Shown here: piece after piece, positions 37,201 through 46,500 of the stretch
How the letters are laid out: every line of letters starts with the position of its first letter
How positions within the stretch are numbered: position 1 is the stretch's first letter
NCBI GenBank assembly: GCA_017503065.1
Contig: JAFVTT010000009.1
Coordinates: 6,460 to 70,459 of the forward strand
Source of the DNA: Bacteroidaceae bacterium
GTDB lineage: Bacteria > Bacteroidota > Bacteroidia > Bacteroidales > Bacteroidaceae
Direction: 5' to 3'
Length of the DNA stretch: 64,000 nt
Program-made: the position numbers and the translations under genes
The notes under the pieces: model-generated
Seen by the model: only the letters and a program-made list of their open reading frames with translations
Database searches by the model: none
What the model was told of the DNA's origin: nothing

Positions 37201-38262
37201 TTCGAGGATGCTGACTTCAGCGAGGGCGAGGATCTGTTCCAGTTCATCCAGGCTACCGATTCTTCTTACATGATCCAGAACAAGGCTACCGGCCTGTTCG
37301 TACGTGCCGGTCATCCCATGACTCTGAGTGCAGTTCCCAGCTACTTCAAGGCCAACCAGGCTATCGGTGCAGGTGCCAATCTGATTGCTTACACCGACGT
37401 TCTGGGCAAGACCGATGGTGCACACGTTTACATGCACGGCGAGCGCTCTACCAACAAGCTGACCAAGTGGGAGGCTAACACTGTTGGTTCTAACTCTATG
37501 ATCTTCATCGAGGAGGTTGAGGCTGTTACAGAGGCTCCCGCTACCAATTACACCGCCAAGTTGTGGCCCGGCAAGGTTTACACCTACACCTATCCCGTTG
37601 ACGTAACCGTTGCTGACGGTGCTACCGCTTACGGTGCAGAATTGGTTGTTGCCGAGGAGGATACCACTATCGTTCTGAAGGCTATCGAGGCTGAGGCTAT
37701 CAGCGCAGGTACTCCCTTCATCCTGATTGCTAACCTCGAGGGTGAGTACAAGACCACCGGCGACCGCCTGAAGGAAATCGCTGCTGAGATTCTCGCCGAG
37801 AAGGGTCAGTATGGCCTGAACGAGAAGCAGGACGCCAACACCAAACTGAACGACGAGTACGCACTCGTTTCTATGGACCACGGCATGAAGGTTGACACTG
37901 TTGTTACAGAGTTGCTGAGCCTGCGTGGTACTTTGAAGAGCGTTACCGTTGAGGCTGGTAAGGGTATCGTTGCCAAGGAGAACGGTTTCGAGCACACCCT
38001 CGTTAACAAGAGCGTTAACGCTTACGGTGCTTGGATTGCTTCAGACTTCGATCCCGAGAGCGCAGACGTTCTGAGCGGTCTGGTTATCAAGATTGAAGGT
38101 GGTGTCGACACTGGCATCAGCGAGGTTCTCGACAAGGTTGCCAAGTCTGGTAACATCTACAACGCTGCCGGTCAGCTCGTAGGTAAGGGTAACATCAACA
38201 CCGTGAACAACCTGCCCGCAGGCGTTTACATCGTGAACGGTGTTAAGGTTACAAAGAAGTAA
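34225..38262 (+). CDS. Giant secreted discoidin-containing T9SS cargo protein A
   Basis: A 1,345-residue exported protein. Signal peptide MKKITSFLMMVVLCCVGAFAQ. Residues about 22-235 form a beta-rich module (VPGKWYFLHNPRNPNQ; NTAGRFAWNKYNMANRVDNN) shared with B but not D. A helical linker (EDYTTITGYQEGAFIDNLLAGQNVG) and a second beta region (GYYTFNSCLFWY; GLVEGDEGWINAGDV) follow. A discoidin (F5/8 type C)-like domain spans about 590-765 (FMLDGKQSTYWHSKW; NYVRFYSTTTTK). Then come alanine-rich helices (about 770-905), a large beta region and a T9SS type A sorting domain (about 1294-1345, IYNAAGQLV...LPAGVYIVNGVKVTKK). No catalytic motif is recognised; a surface adhesin or glycan-binding role is inference. 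Codon use is strongly biased, suggesting high expression. The following terminator is duplicated after B and D. Confidence 0.85.
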   Translation: MKKITSFLMMVVLCCVGAFAQESVGTELPTNKLITIGTAQGEMVPGKWYFLHNPRNPNQSAEAFAEVGGTITTAGGLVTDMGLGSHVKLTASSVIDEVTNPEGVNANNYMANLVRFVAVEGEEGAYNIQFGTGNWLADAPGSGTVNNNNYIAGNAGKYNFYLVTIGGVPNTAGRFAWNKYNMANRVDNNGAGGTVVFWAEGETTGEDGGWTTDADIKGNKIWQIYDILVVGETDVYMEAINALIEDYTTITGYQEGAFIDNLLAGQNVGEKPGNYRPEDVNAFMEVHNKIDELMYTMEMEGIEAIQALYPTVEDVEKLNEDYVGAYNHMVENRVPLAMTGVKPGYYTFNSCLFWYVNKNDSTFYTQAEADSINSESGLVEGDEGWINAGDVKEVSTRQAAAPIKSLYSAAATSNGQPVDALAWGTQQPKAEFLWKVEAVEGKPYEYRMLSVANGKTHISIAQSANSILQLNDTATVCFDWRSNEEAIKYADAEGNEVNDTVVSFNIRSSKQPEGNYNYLHCGGHSGGAGTGPALIVGWSDGGATRWYMVPVDEATVENWINGPEAQLRKKIEKGDSIAAVSPSQIEIAKDIVTTIYDTDSVVVTADQFYSQYTTEDAQTIPEGQTVYDFMLDGKQSTYWHSKWENGAVNAKVHYLQIHATETMDGLYAVKLQRRPVNGDQITELIAVGFVDEPTDETVFADGKELGTLKLPFADKNETVVTNTFDATGMNYVRFYSTTTTKVPNSDGGQGRGYWHASAFNVFKASAAPRYETTQYIARKAQADALAAAVATWNEKGFAADSLELTEDPTFDAAYDALVAAYEAWSKVYVDPTALREAIAAAPAENLFVTGNNPGQWKEGVTTPGATVAAAEAYNASGAYTPAESEAHLAAIAKAEADVWAAANKIETGKWYRFSFATEEMYDNYGWNKDGSKADENAAGITISPALWGKTIAVGKTLTTYATFDNEEGEVDTVATYSVEATEEWYEGDNLCFFEDADFSEGEDLFQFIQATDSSYMIQNKATGLFVRAGHPMTLSAVPSYFKANQAIGAGANLIAYTDVLGKTDGAHVYMHGERSTNKLTKWEANTVGSNSMIFIEEVEAVTEAPATNYTAKLWPGKVYTYTYPVDVTVADGATAYGAELVVAEEDTTIVLKAIEAEAISAGTPFILIANLEGEYKTTGDRLKEIAAEILAEKGQYGLNEKQDANTKLNDEYALVSMDHGMKVDTVVTELLSLRGTLKSVTVEAGKGIVAKENGFEHTLVNKSVNAYGAWIASDFDPESADVLSGLVIKIEGGVDTGISEVLDKVAKSGNIYNAAGQLVGKGNINTVNNLPAGVYIVNGVKVTKK

Positions 38263-38300
38263 TTACTGATACATAAGGTCTATACCTTATATTATAACGA

Positions 38301-38332
38301 CCGCCCTGCCCCACAAAGGCAGGGCGGTTTTT
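38301..38332 (+). terminator. Terminator of giant gene A
   Basis: Perfect 10-bp GC-rich stem CCGCCCTGCC/GGCAGGGCGG (38301-38310, 38318-38327) followed by TTTTTG. It is preceded by a small inverted repeat ATAAGGT/ACCTTAT (38272-38289). The whole module recurs after genes B and D. Confidence 0.9.
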
Positions 38333-38341
38333 GTTGTGGTA

Positions 38342-38586
38342 TAAGGTTTAAGGTTTCAAGATTCAAGTTTAAGGTTTCAGGTTTCAAGTTTAAGGTTTCA
38401 TGTGTCCATCCGCCTTGTCCCTCCAAGTTGATGTTGTCATCTGTACTCTGTACTCTATTACCTGTACTCCATCCACTTTCTCCCCCTGAGACAGGGGGGA
38501 GAAAGTAAGCGGACACCTAACACCTGAAACTTTAAACTTTAAACCTTAAACTTGAAACCTGAAACCTGAAACCTAAAACCAGAAAC
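38342..38586. repeat. Composite repeat element, copy 2 (most complete)
   Basis: Forward heptamer arm (GGTTTCAAG/GGTTTAAGG units, 38342-38400), GTGTCC, a core with tandem TGTACTC units and the palindrome CTTTCTCCCCCTG/CAGGGGGGAGAAAG (38476-38505), then GGACAC and an inverted heptamer arm (CTTGAAACC, CCTGAAACC units, 38524-38586). The remaining stretch to the promoter of gene B (38587-38821) is A/T-rich and shows no gene; an AGGAGGTGA at 38662 has no start codon near it. Confidence 0.8.
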
Positions 38587-38821
38587 CACCCCCTCCCTAC
38601 TCTCCTCCCCCTAAATCTGCGTGAGAAAAACGTTTACTACGGAAACACACGCTAATAAGCGAGGAGGTGAGTTATAGAAACTATCTTAAACCCAACTAAC
38701 ACCAATATATTTTACATAGCGGTCTTACGGAATAAGTATCAGGGTGTTATTCTTATTATAAAATTATGTAATTTAACAGAAAAAAAAGTAAGGAACTTCA
38801 TTAGGTTTTCCCTAAAATTCA

Positions 38822-38829
38822 TATCTTTA
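38822..38829 (+). promoter_or_regulatory. Possible -7 element of giant gene B
   Basis: TATCTTTA resembles TAnnTTTG with the last base changed, 158 bases before the start of B, similar in position to the box of gene A. No clear TTTG at the expected -33 position. Confidence 0.4.
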
Positions 38830-38987
38830 CACCGCGAAAGGTGTATTGTACCCATACTTTACACCCTGCATACATACGGCCAGATTGTCCCACGGAGGCA
38901 TATACCTTATATATAATATATACAGGAAACAACATAAGAACATAACTATTAACTAACCTAATTATTAACCAAAACATCAAAACTTTT

Positions 38988-41900
38988 ATGAGAAAGATTA
39001 CATCTTTTCTGATGATGGCCGCGATGTGCTGCGCCAGTGCTTTCGCACAGGAAGTAGGACAAGCCGTTGACACTCAGTTACCTGAGAACAAGCTCGTCCA
39101 GATTGGTACAGCACAGGCAGAGATGGTACCCGGCAAGTGGTACTTCCTGCAGAACCCCAGAAACGGCCAGAACGACAGCTACGAGTATTTCGCTGTTCCC
39201 GGCGAGAAGCCCAAGAGAGGCGGTCTTGTTGAGGACAGAGAAACTGGCGTAGGCCTTAGCAAGCAGACCGACATGGACGCTGCTACCAGCGACGAGGGTG
39301 TTTCATCCGAAACATACAAGAGCCGCATGGTACGCTTCGTTGAAGTTGAGGGTGTAGAAGGCGCCTACAACATCCAGTTCGGTACCGGCAGATGGTTCGG
39401 CGACGGCGATCCCCTGAACACTGCCACCATCAACCAGAACCAGTACATCGGCGGTCTGGCAGGCAAGTGGAACTTCTACCTCATCCTGAACGCCGAGGGC
39501 CAGCCCAACACCGCCGGTCGTTTCGCATGGAACTACTACGACAAGAAGAACCGTGTGGACAACAACGGCCAGGGCAACAGCGTTAACTTCTGGAACTCAG
39601 GCGAGCTTACTCTGGAAAGCCTCGACTGGAACCAGGTAGACGAGCACGGCGATGCTGGTATCATCGGTAACAACGTATGGCAGATTTACGACATCATCGT
39701 TGTTGGCGAATTGGATGTTTATGAAGAGGCATTCAACGCCATGATCGAGGACTACACCACCATCACCGGATTCCAGGAGGGTGCTTTCATCGACAACCTG
39801 TTGGCTGGTCAGAACGTTGGTCTCAAGCCCGGCAACTATCGTCAGGAAGATGTCGATGCATTCATGAAAATCCACAATGTCATTGACGAACTGATGTTCA
39901 CCATGGAGATGGAAGGTCTCGAGGCAGTACAGGCTCTGTACCCCACCGCTGAAGACGTGAAGAAGTTGAACCAGGAATACGTTGATGCATACAACCACAT
40001 GATCAACAACCGCGTTCCTCTGGCTATGTCAGGCATCCAGCCCGGCTACTACACCTTCAACAGCAGTCTGTACTGGTACGTTACCAAGAACGATACCACT
40101 TTCTACACTCAGGAAGAAGCAGACTCTGTAAATAACGAAAGCGGCCTGGTAGAGGGCGACGAGGGTTGGATCAACGCAGGCGATGTTAATAAAGTTACAT
40201 CTTCTCAGGTTCCCGCTCCTATCAGAGCTCTCTGTGCTGAAGCTTCTACTGCCAGCGATGGCACTACAGGCGAGTGGTTGGCGCACATTCCTCTCAAGCC
40301 TGAGGCAAAGTTCCTGTGGAAGATTGAAACCGTAGAAGGCAAGCCCACAGAGTACCGCATGATCAACATGCTGAAGGGTGAGACATTCACCGGCATCAGC
40401 CAGAGCACAGCAAACGGCCAGCTGTCAAAGAACGACACCGCTACCGTATGCTTCGACTGGAGAAACGATGCAGAGCCCGTCAAGTATGAAGACCTGGAAG
40501 GCAACGTGGTAATTGACACAGTCGTTTCATTCAACATCCGCAGCTCAAGCCAGCCCGCAGACGGTTACAACTATCTGCACTGTAATGGCCACGGCGGTGG
40601 TGGCGGCGGTCAGAACTGGATTGTAGGTTGGGCCGACGGCGGTGCCACACGTTGGTACATGTCTCCCATTGACGAGGCTACAGCAGAGCAGTGGATCAAT
40701 GGTCCCGAGGCTCAGCTCCGCAAGAAGATCCAGAAGGGCGACAGCATCGCTGCAGCATTCCCCGCTCAGTTGGAGGTTGCCAAGGATCTGGTTGCCGATA
40801 TGGATACCACTGTAAACGTGGCTAACATCAACACATTCAGCAGTCCCTACCACTGCCCCGCAGAAGGCAGCATGGAGCAGCTCTTCGACGGCACCTACAA
40901 CAATGCCAACAACTTCTGGCATTCTAACTGGCAGAGCGGCAATGACTATGCCTACAGCACTACCAACGGTACAAACTACTTCGTGGTAGAGGACGTTGAC
41001 GGTCTCATCAATGGCGGTCTGGCCGTTATGGTTGCACGCCGTCCCGTTGCTAACGACCACCTGACTCAGCTGACAGTTTACGGCACCAATGATGCTTACA
41101 GCCACGATGACGACCTGGCCAACATCAAGGCAGGCGGCGAGGCTCTCTACACATGGACCGAACTCGGCATTCTGAATACTCCTTATGGTGCAGGTTCTGA
41201 ATACATTCCTTCTAACGCTATCGCATTTGACGGCAAGTACCAGTACTACAAGTTCGTGGCTACAGGTACCACCAACAACCGCGGTTACTTCCACATGGGC
41301 GAGTTCGCTCTCTATCCCGCCAAGATCAGCAAGCGTTACGAGACCACTCAGTACGATGCCCGCAAGGCACAGGCTGATGCTCTGGAGGCTGCTGTCGCTG
41401 TTTGGGAGGAGAAGGAATTTGCTGCCGACTCTCTCGAACTGCTCGAGGACGAGACCTTCGATGCTGCTTACAACGCCATCGTTGCTGCCGGTGAGGCTTG
41501 GGGCAAGGTATTCGTTAATCCCACAGCTCTCCGCGAGGCTATCGCTGCCGCTCCCGCCGAGAACATGTTCGTAATCGGTAACAATCCCGGTCAGTGGAAG
41601 GAAGGCGTAACTACTCCCGGTGCTACCGTTGCTGCCGCCGAGGCTTACAATGCTGCCGGTGCATACTCTCCTGCTGAATCAGAGGCTCACATCGCAGCTA
41701 TCGCCAAGGCTGAGGCCGACGTTTGGGCTGCCGCCAACAAGGTTGAGACCGGCAAGTGGTACCGCTTCAGTTTCGCTACTGAGGAAATGTACGACAAGTA
41801 CGGTTGGGACAAGGCCGGTTCCAAGGCTACTGAGAACGCTGCCGGCATCGTAACATCTCCCGCACTGTGGGGCAAGACCATTGCCGTTGGTAAGGGTCTG

Positions 41901-43070
41901 GTTACATACGAGACTTACGAGAACGCAGAGGCTGCACGTGTTGACACTGCCACAGTACGTTCTGTTGAGGCTACCGAGGAATGGTACGAGGGCGACAACC
42001 TCTGCTTCTTCGAGGATGCTGACTTCAGCGAGGGCGAGGATCTGTTCCAGTTCATCCAGGCTACCGATTCTTCTTACATGATCCAGAACAAGGCTACCGG
42101 TCTGTTCGTACGTGCCGGTCAGCCCATGACTCTGAGTGCCGTTCCCAGCTACTTCAAGGCCAACAAGGCTATCGGTGCAGGTGCCAACCTGATTGCTTAC
42201 ACCGACGTTCTGGGTGGAACAGACGGGCAGCACGTTTACCTGCACGCCGAGCGCTCTACAAACTACCTGACCAAGTGGAATGCAAGCACCATCGGTTCTA
42301 ACTCAATGATCTTCATCGAGGAGGTTGAGGCTGTTACCGAGGCTCCCGCTACCAATTACACCGCCAAGTTGTGGCCCGGCAAGGTTTACACCTACACCTA
42401 TCCCGTTGACGTAACCGTTACTGAAGGTGCTACCGCTTACGGTGCAGAGTTGGTTGTTGCCGAGGAGGATACCACTGTCGTTCTGAAGGCTATCGAGGCT
42501 GAGGTTATCAACGCAGGCACTCCCTTCATCCTGATTGCTAACCTCGAAGGTGAATACAAGAGCACCGCAGACCGCCTGAAGGAAATCGCTTCTGAGGTTC
42601 TCGCCGAGAAGGGCCAGTATGGTCTGAACGAGAAGCAGGAGGCCAACAACAAGTTGAACGACGAGTACGCACTCGTTTCTATGGACCACGGCATGAAGGT
42701 TGACACTGTTGTTACAGAGTTGCTGAGCCTGCGTGGTACTTTGAAGAGCACTACCGTTGAGGCTGGTAAGGCTCTCTTGGCTAAGGAGAACGGTTTCGAG
42801 CACACTCTCGTTAACAAGAGCGTGAGCGCTAACAGCGCATGGGTTGTTTCTGACTTCGATCCCGAGAGCGCAGAGGTTCTGAGCGGCATAAGCATCAAGA
42901 TTGAAGGTGGTATCGACACTGGCATCAGCGAGGTTCTCGACAAGGTTGCCAAGTCTGGTAACATCTACAACGCTGCCGGTCAGCTCGTAGGTAAGGGTAA
43001 CATCAACACCGTGAACAGCCTGCCCGCAGGCGTTTACATCGTGAACGGTGTCAAGGTTACCAAGAAGTAA
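38988..43070 (+). CDS. Giant secreted discoidin-containing T9SS cargo protein B
   Basis: A 1,360-residue paralogue of A. Signal peptide MRKITSFLMMAAMCCASAFAQ. The N-terminal module (ENKLVQIGTAQAEMVPGKWYFLQNPRN; NTAGRFAWNYYDKKNRVDNN) is the A type. The discoidin-like domain (about 607-780; FDGTYNNANNFWHSNW and YYKFVATGTTNNRGYFHMGEF) is closer to D than to A. The following helices, beta region and sorting domain (about 1307-1360) are almost identical to A and D. The last 190 bases including the terminator differ from gene A by only a few substitutions. There is no recognised active site. A secreted, A-LPS-anchored surface protein is the expected location of a type A sorting-domain protein; adhesion or glycan binding is inference. 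Confidence 0.85.
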   Translation: MRKITSFLMMAAMCCASAFAQEVGQAVDTQLPENKLVQIGTAQAEMVPGKWYFLQNPRNGQNDSYEYFAVPGEKPKRGGLVEDRETGVGLSKQTDMDAATSDEGVSSETYKSRMVRFVEVEGVEGAYNIQFGTGRWFGDGDPLNTATINQNQYIGGLAGKWNFYLILNAEGQPNTAGRFAWNYYDKKNRVDNNGQGNSVNFWNSGELTLESLDWNQVDEHGDAGIIGNNVWQIYDIIVVGELDVYEEAFNAMIEDYTTITGFQEGAFIDNLLAGQNVGLKPGNYRQEDVDAFMKIHNVIDELMFTMEMEGLEAVQALYPTAEDVKKLNQEYVDAYNHMINNRVPLAMSGIQPGYYTFNSSLYWYVTKNDTTFYTQEEADSVNNESGLVEGDEGWINAGDVNKVTSSQVPAPIRALCAEASTASDGTTGEWLAHIPLKPEAKFLWKIETVEGKPTEYRMINMLKGETFTGISQSTANGQLSKNDTATVCFDWRNDAEPVKYEDLEGNVVIDTVVSFNIRSSSQPADGYNYLHCNGHGGGGGGQNWIVGWADGGATRWYMSPIDEATAEQWINGPEAQLRKKIQKGDSIAAAFPAQLEVAKDLVADMDTTVNVANINTFSSPYHCPAEGSMEQLFDGTYNNANNFWHSNWQSGNDYAYSTTNGTNYFVVEDVDGLINGGLAVMVARRPVANDHLTQLTVYGTNDAYSHDDDLANIKAGGEALYTWTELGILNTPYGAGSEYIPSNAIAFDGKYQYYKFVATGTTNNRGYFHMGEFALYPAKISKRYETTQYDARKAQADALEAAVAVWEEKEFAADSLELLEDETFDAAYNAIVAAGEAWGKVFVNPTALREAIAAAPAENMFVIGNNPGQWKEGVTTPGATVAAAEAYNAAGAYSPAESEAHIAAIAKAEADVWAAANKVETGKWYRFSFATEEMYDKYGWDKAGSKATENAAGIVTSPALWGKTIAVGKGLVTYETYENAEAARVDTATVRSVEATEEWYEGDNLCFFEDADFSEGEDLFQFIQATDSSYMIQNKATGLFVRAGQPMTLSAVPSYFKANKAIGAGANLIAYTDVLGGTDGQHVYLHAERSTNYLTKWNASTIGSNSMIFIEEVEAVTEAPATNYTAKLWPGKVYTYTYPVDVTVTEGATAYGAELVVAEEDTTVVLKAIEAEVINAGTPFILIANLEGEYKSTADRLKEIASEVLAEKGQYGLNEKQEANNKLNDEYALVSMDHGMKVDTVVTELLSLRGTLKSTTVEAGKALLAKENGFEHTLVNKSVSANSAWVVSDFDPESAEVLSGISIKIEGGIDTGISEVLDKVAKSGNIYNAAGQLVGKGNINTVNSLPAGVYIVNGVKVTKK

Positions 43071-43108
43071 TTACTGATACATAAGGTCTATACCTTATAC
43101 TATAACGA

Positions 43109-43139
43109 CCGCCCTGCCCCCAAAGGCAGGGCGGTTTTT
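43109..43139 (+). terminator. Terminator of giant gene B
   Basis: Same 10-bp perfect stem as after gene A (43109-43118 and 43125-43134) with a six-base loop and TTTTTG, preceded by the same ATAAGGT/ACCTTAT hairpin. Confidence 0.9.
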
Positions 43140-43144
43140 GTTGT

Positions 43145-43404
43145 GGTAAAAGGTTTAAGGTTTCAAGTTTCAAGTTTCAGGTTTCAAGTTTCAGGTGTCC
43201 ATCCGCCTTGTCCCTCCAAGTTGATGTTGTCATCTGTAGGGACACGGCATGCCGTGTCCGCCAATACAAAAGAGACATCGTGGATGTTTCGGACACGGCA
43301 TGCCGTGTCCCTACTTGGAGGAATAGGGTCAACAGACACTTGAAACTTGAAACGTGAAACCTGAAACTTTAAACTTTAAACCTGAAACTCTGAAACCCTA
43401 ACGC
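43145..43404. repeat. Composite repeat element, copy 3, carrying a REP-like doublet
   Basis: Forward heptamers (43145-43198), GTGTCCATCCGCCTTGTCCC core identical to copies 2 and 4, then the REP-like doublet in place of the TGTACTC tract, then GACAC and inverted heptamers (43334-43404). The replacement falls exactly after the shared sequence TTGTCATCTGTA. Confidence 0.8.
43236..43314. repeat. REP-like palindrome doublet (79 bp, 25-bp perfect inverted ends)
   Basis: Two copies of the 20-bp perfect palindrome GGACACGGCATGCCGTGTCC (43240-43259 and 43291-43310). With their flanks they form exact 25-bp inverted repeats (43236-43260 and 43290-43314) around a 29-bp spacer. This resembles a BIME or a minimal mobile element. 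Single copies occur at 53861-53885 and, degenerate, at 47801-47828. Confidence 0.9.
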
Positions 43405-43488
43405 TTACCTCATACCACAAGAGGACAAATAAAGGGTCCTCAACACAGTGAAAAACAGCCAAAACAATAATAATTGCTAAAACTTGGT

Positions 43489-43506
43489 AAAAAAAAAAAA
43501 AAAAAA
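43489..43506 (+). repeat. Poly(A) tract of 18
   Basis: An uninterrupted run of 18 A lies just upstream of the promoter of the M60-like peptidase gene, with its end at the expected -33 region. Such a run is prone to slippage and could act as an UP-like element. Confidence 0.9.
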
Positions 43507-43528
43507 CATTTTTTCGAGATAATATCAA

Positions 43529-43536
43529 TACCTTTG
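43529..43536 (+). promoter_or_regulatory. Promoter -7 element of the M60-like peptidase gene
   Basis: TACCTTTG matches TAnnTTTG; the start codon is about 35 bases further on. The -33 region is a T-run (ATTTTTTCG) directly after the poly(A) tract. Confidence 0.65.
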
Positions 43537-43574
43537 CTCTGCAATTATGCACTTAAACAAACTAAACCATGCCT

Positions 43575-46500
43575 ATGAAAAAGAAACTTTTACTTTCCCT
43601 TATGGGATTTTTCATTTGCCTGACAGCGCTGGCACAAACGCCAACGAGAGGCAAGTACTACCGTATCGTGAACGCACGCTACAACAAAGTGATGAAGGAA
43701 AACTGGGGTGCTAAAACCGTAACCTGCAACACCCTGGACGAAAAGGACTACACCCAGATATGGCAGTACACTGCAACTGGCGCCCTGCAGAACGTCTACA
43801 CAGCAAGATACCTGCAGAACCAGCCCAACAATTCTGCCATATTCAATACTGGGGCCACTGCACAGACCGTGACTTTCACCACCCATTCTGACGGACACCT
43901 GGGCATAAACACCAACGGCAACTGTCTTCATTGCGACGGTTCAAGCAACGTGGTAAGATGGCAGGACAACACCAACGAGGCCAACCACTGGACCGTGCAG
44001 GAAGTCAGCCTGACTGCGGAGGAGGTAAAGGCCGCACGCGAAGAATACAAGACCCTGGCTGACATGAACAGCAACTCAGGAAAGTATTCAGAAATACTGA
44101 TGACCTTCTTCGCAAACGAACTTGGCACGGAACTGAAGGCCGAGTACGCAGCCATGGAGGACGATGCCCTGAAGGCTACCATGCTGGATGCCGGTCTGCC
44201 CGCCATGCTGGGCGATGTGGCCGTGAAGATAAAGAACCAGTGGTGGAACGATACGGACAAGTCTGCCTATGCCGACGCCAACAAGTATGCCAAGGAATTC
44301 CGCGTGGCATCCTACCAGCCCTACTCCGATGCCAACAACTGGCGCCAGAAAATGAACACATACTCACCCAGTTTCATGGGCAACCCCACAGGTATATATG
44401 CCAAGAACAGGGACATCATTCACGTGTTCGTGGGCAACGACATCCCCGAAGGTGCTACCCTGTATCTGACTCCCGTGCGCAATCACGGACGCATAGGTGC
44501 ACGCAACGAAGGTACACAGTTGAAGAAAGGTTACAATGCAGTAATTGCTACTACTGACAGCCTGATGTACTTCGTGAACTATGTGGTAAACACCATACCC
44601 ACCTCAGGAGTCAACGGCAAGACCCAACCCATTGCCAAGATCAGCGACTTCCCCAAACTGGACATCCACATCGAGGGCGGACAGTGTGTGGGCTACTACC
44701 AGAAGCCTGCCGAGAGTTCTGCCGAGGAGGATGCCAAGTTCCAGTACCTGAGCAAGAATGCCAACAACAACATGTACTTCGTGGTAAAGGGCGAGGCTAC
44801 AATATTCTACTTCCTGAAGCACACCTTCACAAAGACATGGCCAAAGACCATCTGGAACAGCATCAACTGGTTTGACCGCCTGAGATACTGGGAATGGGGT
44901 CTGGTGGGCCTGAACAAGGACGTTGCCGACGGTCTGCTTGAAAACGGAATGGAATACAGCAGATCCGGACATCCCTTCAACATAAAGGGTGGCGATGACT
45001 TCTATCCCACATACTGCAACAACCCATCCATGGCCATAGAGGGCCCTGCAGGCAAGAACCCCCATGCCACCACTTTCTACACCAGTTACCCCGGCACCGG
45101 TGGCGTGGAGAGCAGTTTCAATGCCGAGCGTTCCGATTTCGACGTATGGTGTGCAGGACACGAGCACGGACACCAGATGCAGGGTCCCTACAACCTGGAA
45201 TCCTGTTCCGAATCCAGCGTAAACCTGCCCTCAAACGTTATCACACACATGACTGGTTACCGTCTGAGCCGCGGTTGGAACTTTGAGCAGAACTACGAAT
45301 ATGTAGCCAAGCAGGTGCCCTTCGGTCTGCGCGACATCAGCATCACCATGCGCATGTACTACAACCTGTTCCTCTACTACCACACTGCCGGCAGGAAGAA
45401 GGACTTCTACCCCACCTTCGTGAAGAGCCTGCGCGAAGATCCCATGGACTTCAGCAAGGATGCTGATTACCAGCACCCCGAATACGGATGGGCAGGACAC
45501 CACCGCGCAACGAAAACATGGATACACCTGTACAAGAAAGCCTGTGATGCAGCCCAGGAAGACCTGACGGAATACTTCCGTCTGTGGGGATTCTTCGTTC
45601 CCTGCGACAAGGTGTGGTTCGGAGATTACTCCAACTACTGGGTGTCTCTGACACAGAAGGAAATTGACGATGCCATTGCCGAGGTGAAGGCAAAGGGATA
45701 TCCCGAGAACCTGCAGATTATGTTTGTGGAGGACCGTCAGATAATGCGTCTGCGTACCGACATCTGGGCAAGCAAGGCAACAGGAACACAGAGATACAAG
45801 CCTACAAACTGGGGCCAATGGTACACCGCAGAGCAACTGAAGGCAGAATACGGTGACGTGGGCGACGTGCTCACCTACATCGACGGCAGTGCCAACACCA
45901 GCGAATACACCTATATCCAGAGCGGAAACAAGATTACCCTGAATGGTAAGGGCGGCGTAGGTTTCATCGTTTATGACAAGGACGGCAACAACTCATACAT
46001 GAGCAACCGCTACAACTTCGAGATTCCTGCCGAACTGGCCTCTGCCGGTTTCACCATCAAGGCTATCAATGCAGACGGAACGACATCGGAGGTAGCCAAC
46101 GGTGCAGACTCTGCCTCTGATGCAGAGAAACTGGCCATCCTGAAGGCAGCCATCGAGGCTTCCAAGGAGATGACAAACCTTGAGGATGCTACAGGCAAGA
46201 AGGTAGGTTACTACAGCAGCGAAGACCTGGCAGCGCTGATAGGCTATGTAGCAGACGCGAATACTGCCATAGCCAACGGCAATGTTGCTAACTACATATC
46301 TCTGGCCAACAGCATCAACTCCGAGATTCTGAGACTGCAGAATGCGGACTGCATGAAGAAGATTATCCCCAATGCAATATACCACATAGCCTGCGTGCGC
46401 AAGGTAAATGGCGCCACACGCTATCTGTCAGCCACTACAGCAGACGGATTTGAGACCAAGGCTTCAAACAACAACATCAGCCGCTGGGCCTTCGTTCCCA

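Noticed and set aside
38342..38586. Heptamer arrays as a CRISPR array
   Set aside because: Units are only 7 bp, contiguous and variable, with no spacers and no cas genes.
38662..38670. Perfect AGGAGGTGA Shine-Dalgarno-like sequence
   Set aside because: No start codon within a usable distance and no open frame follows.
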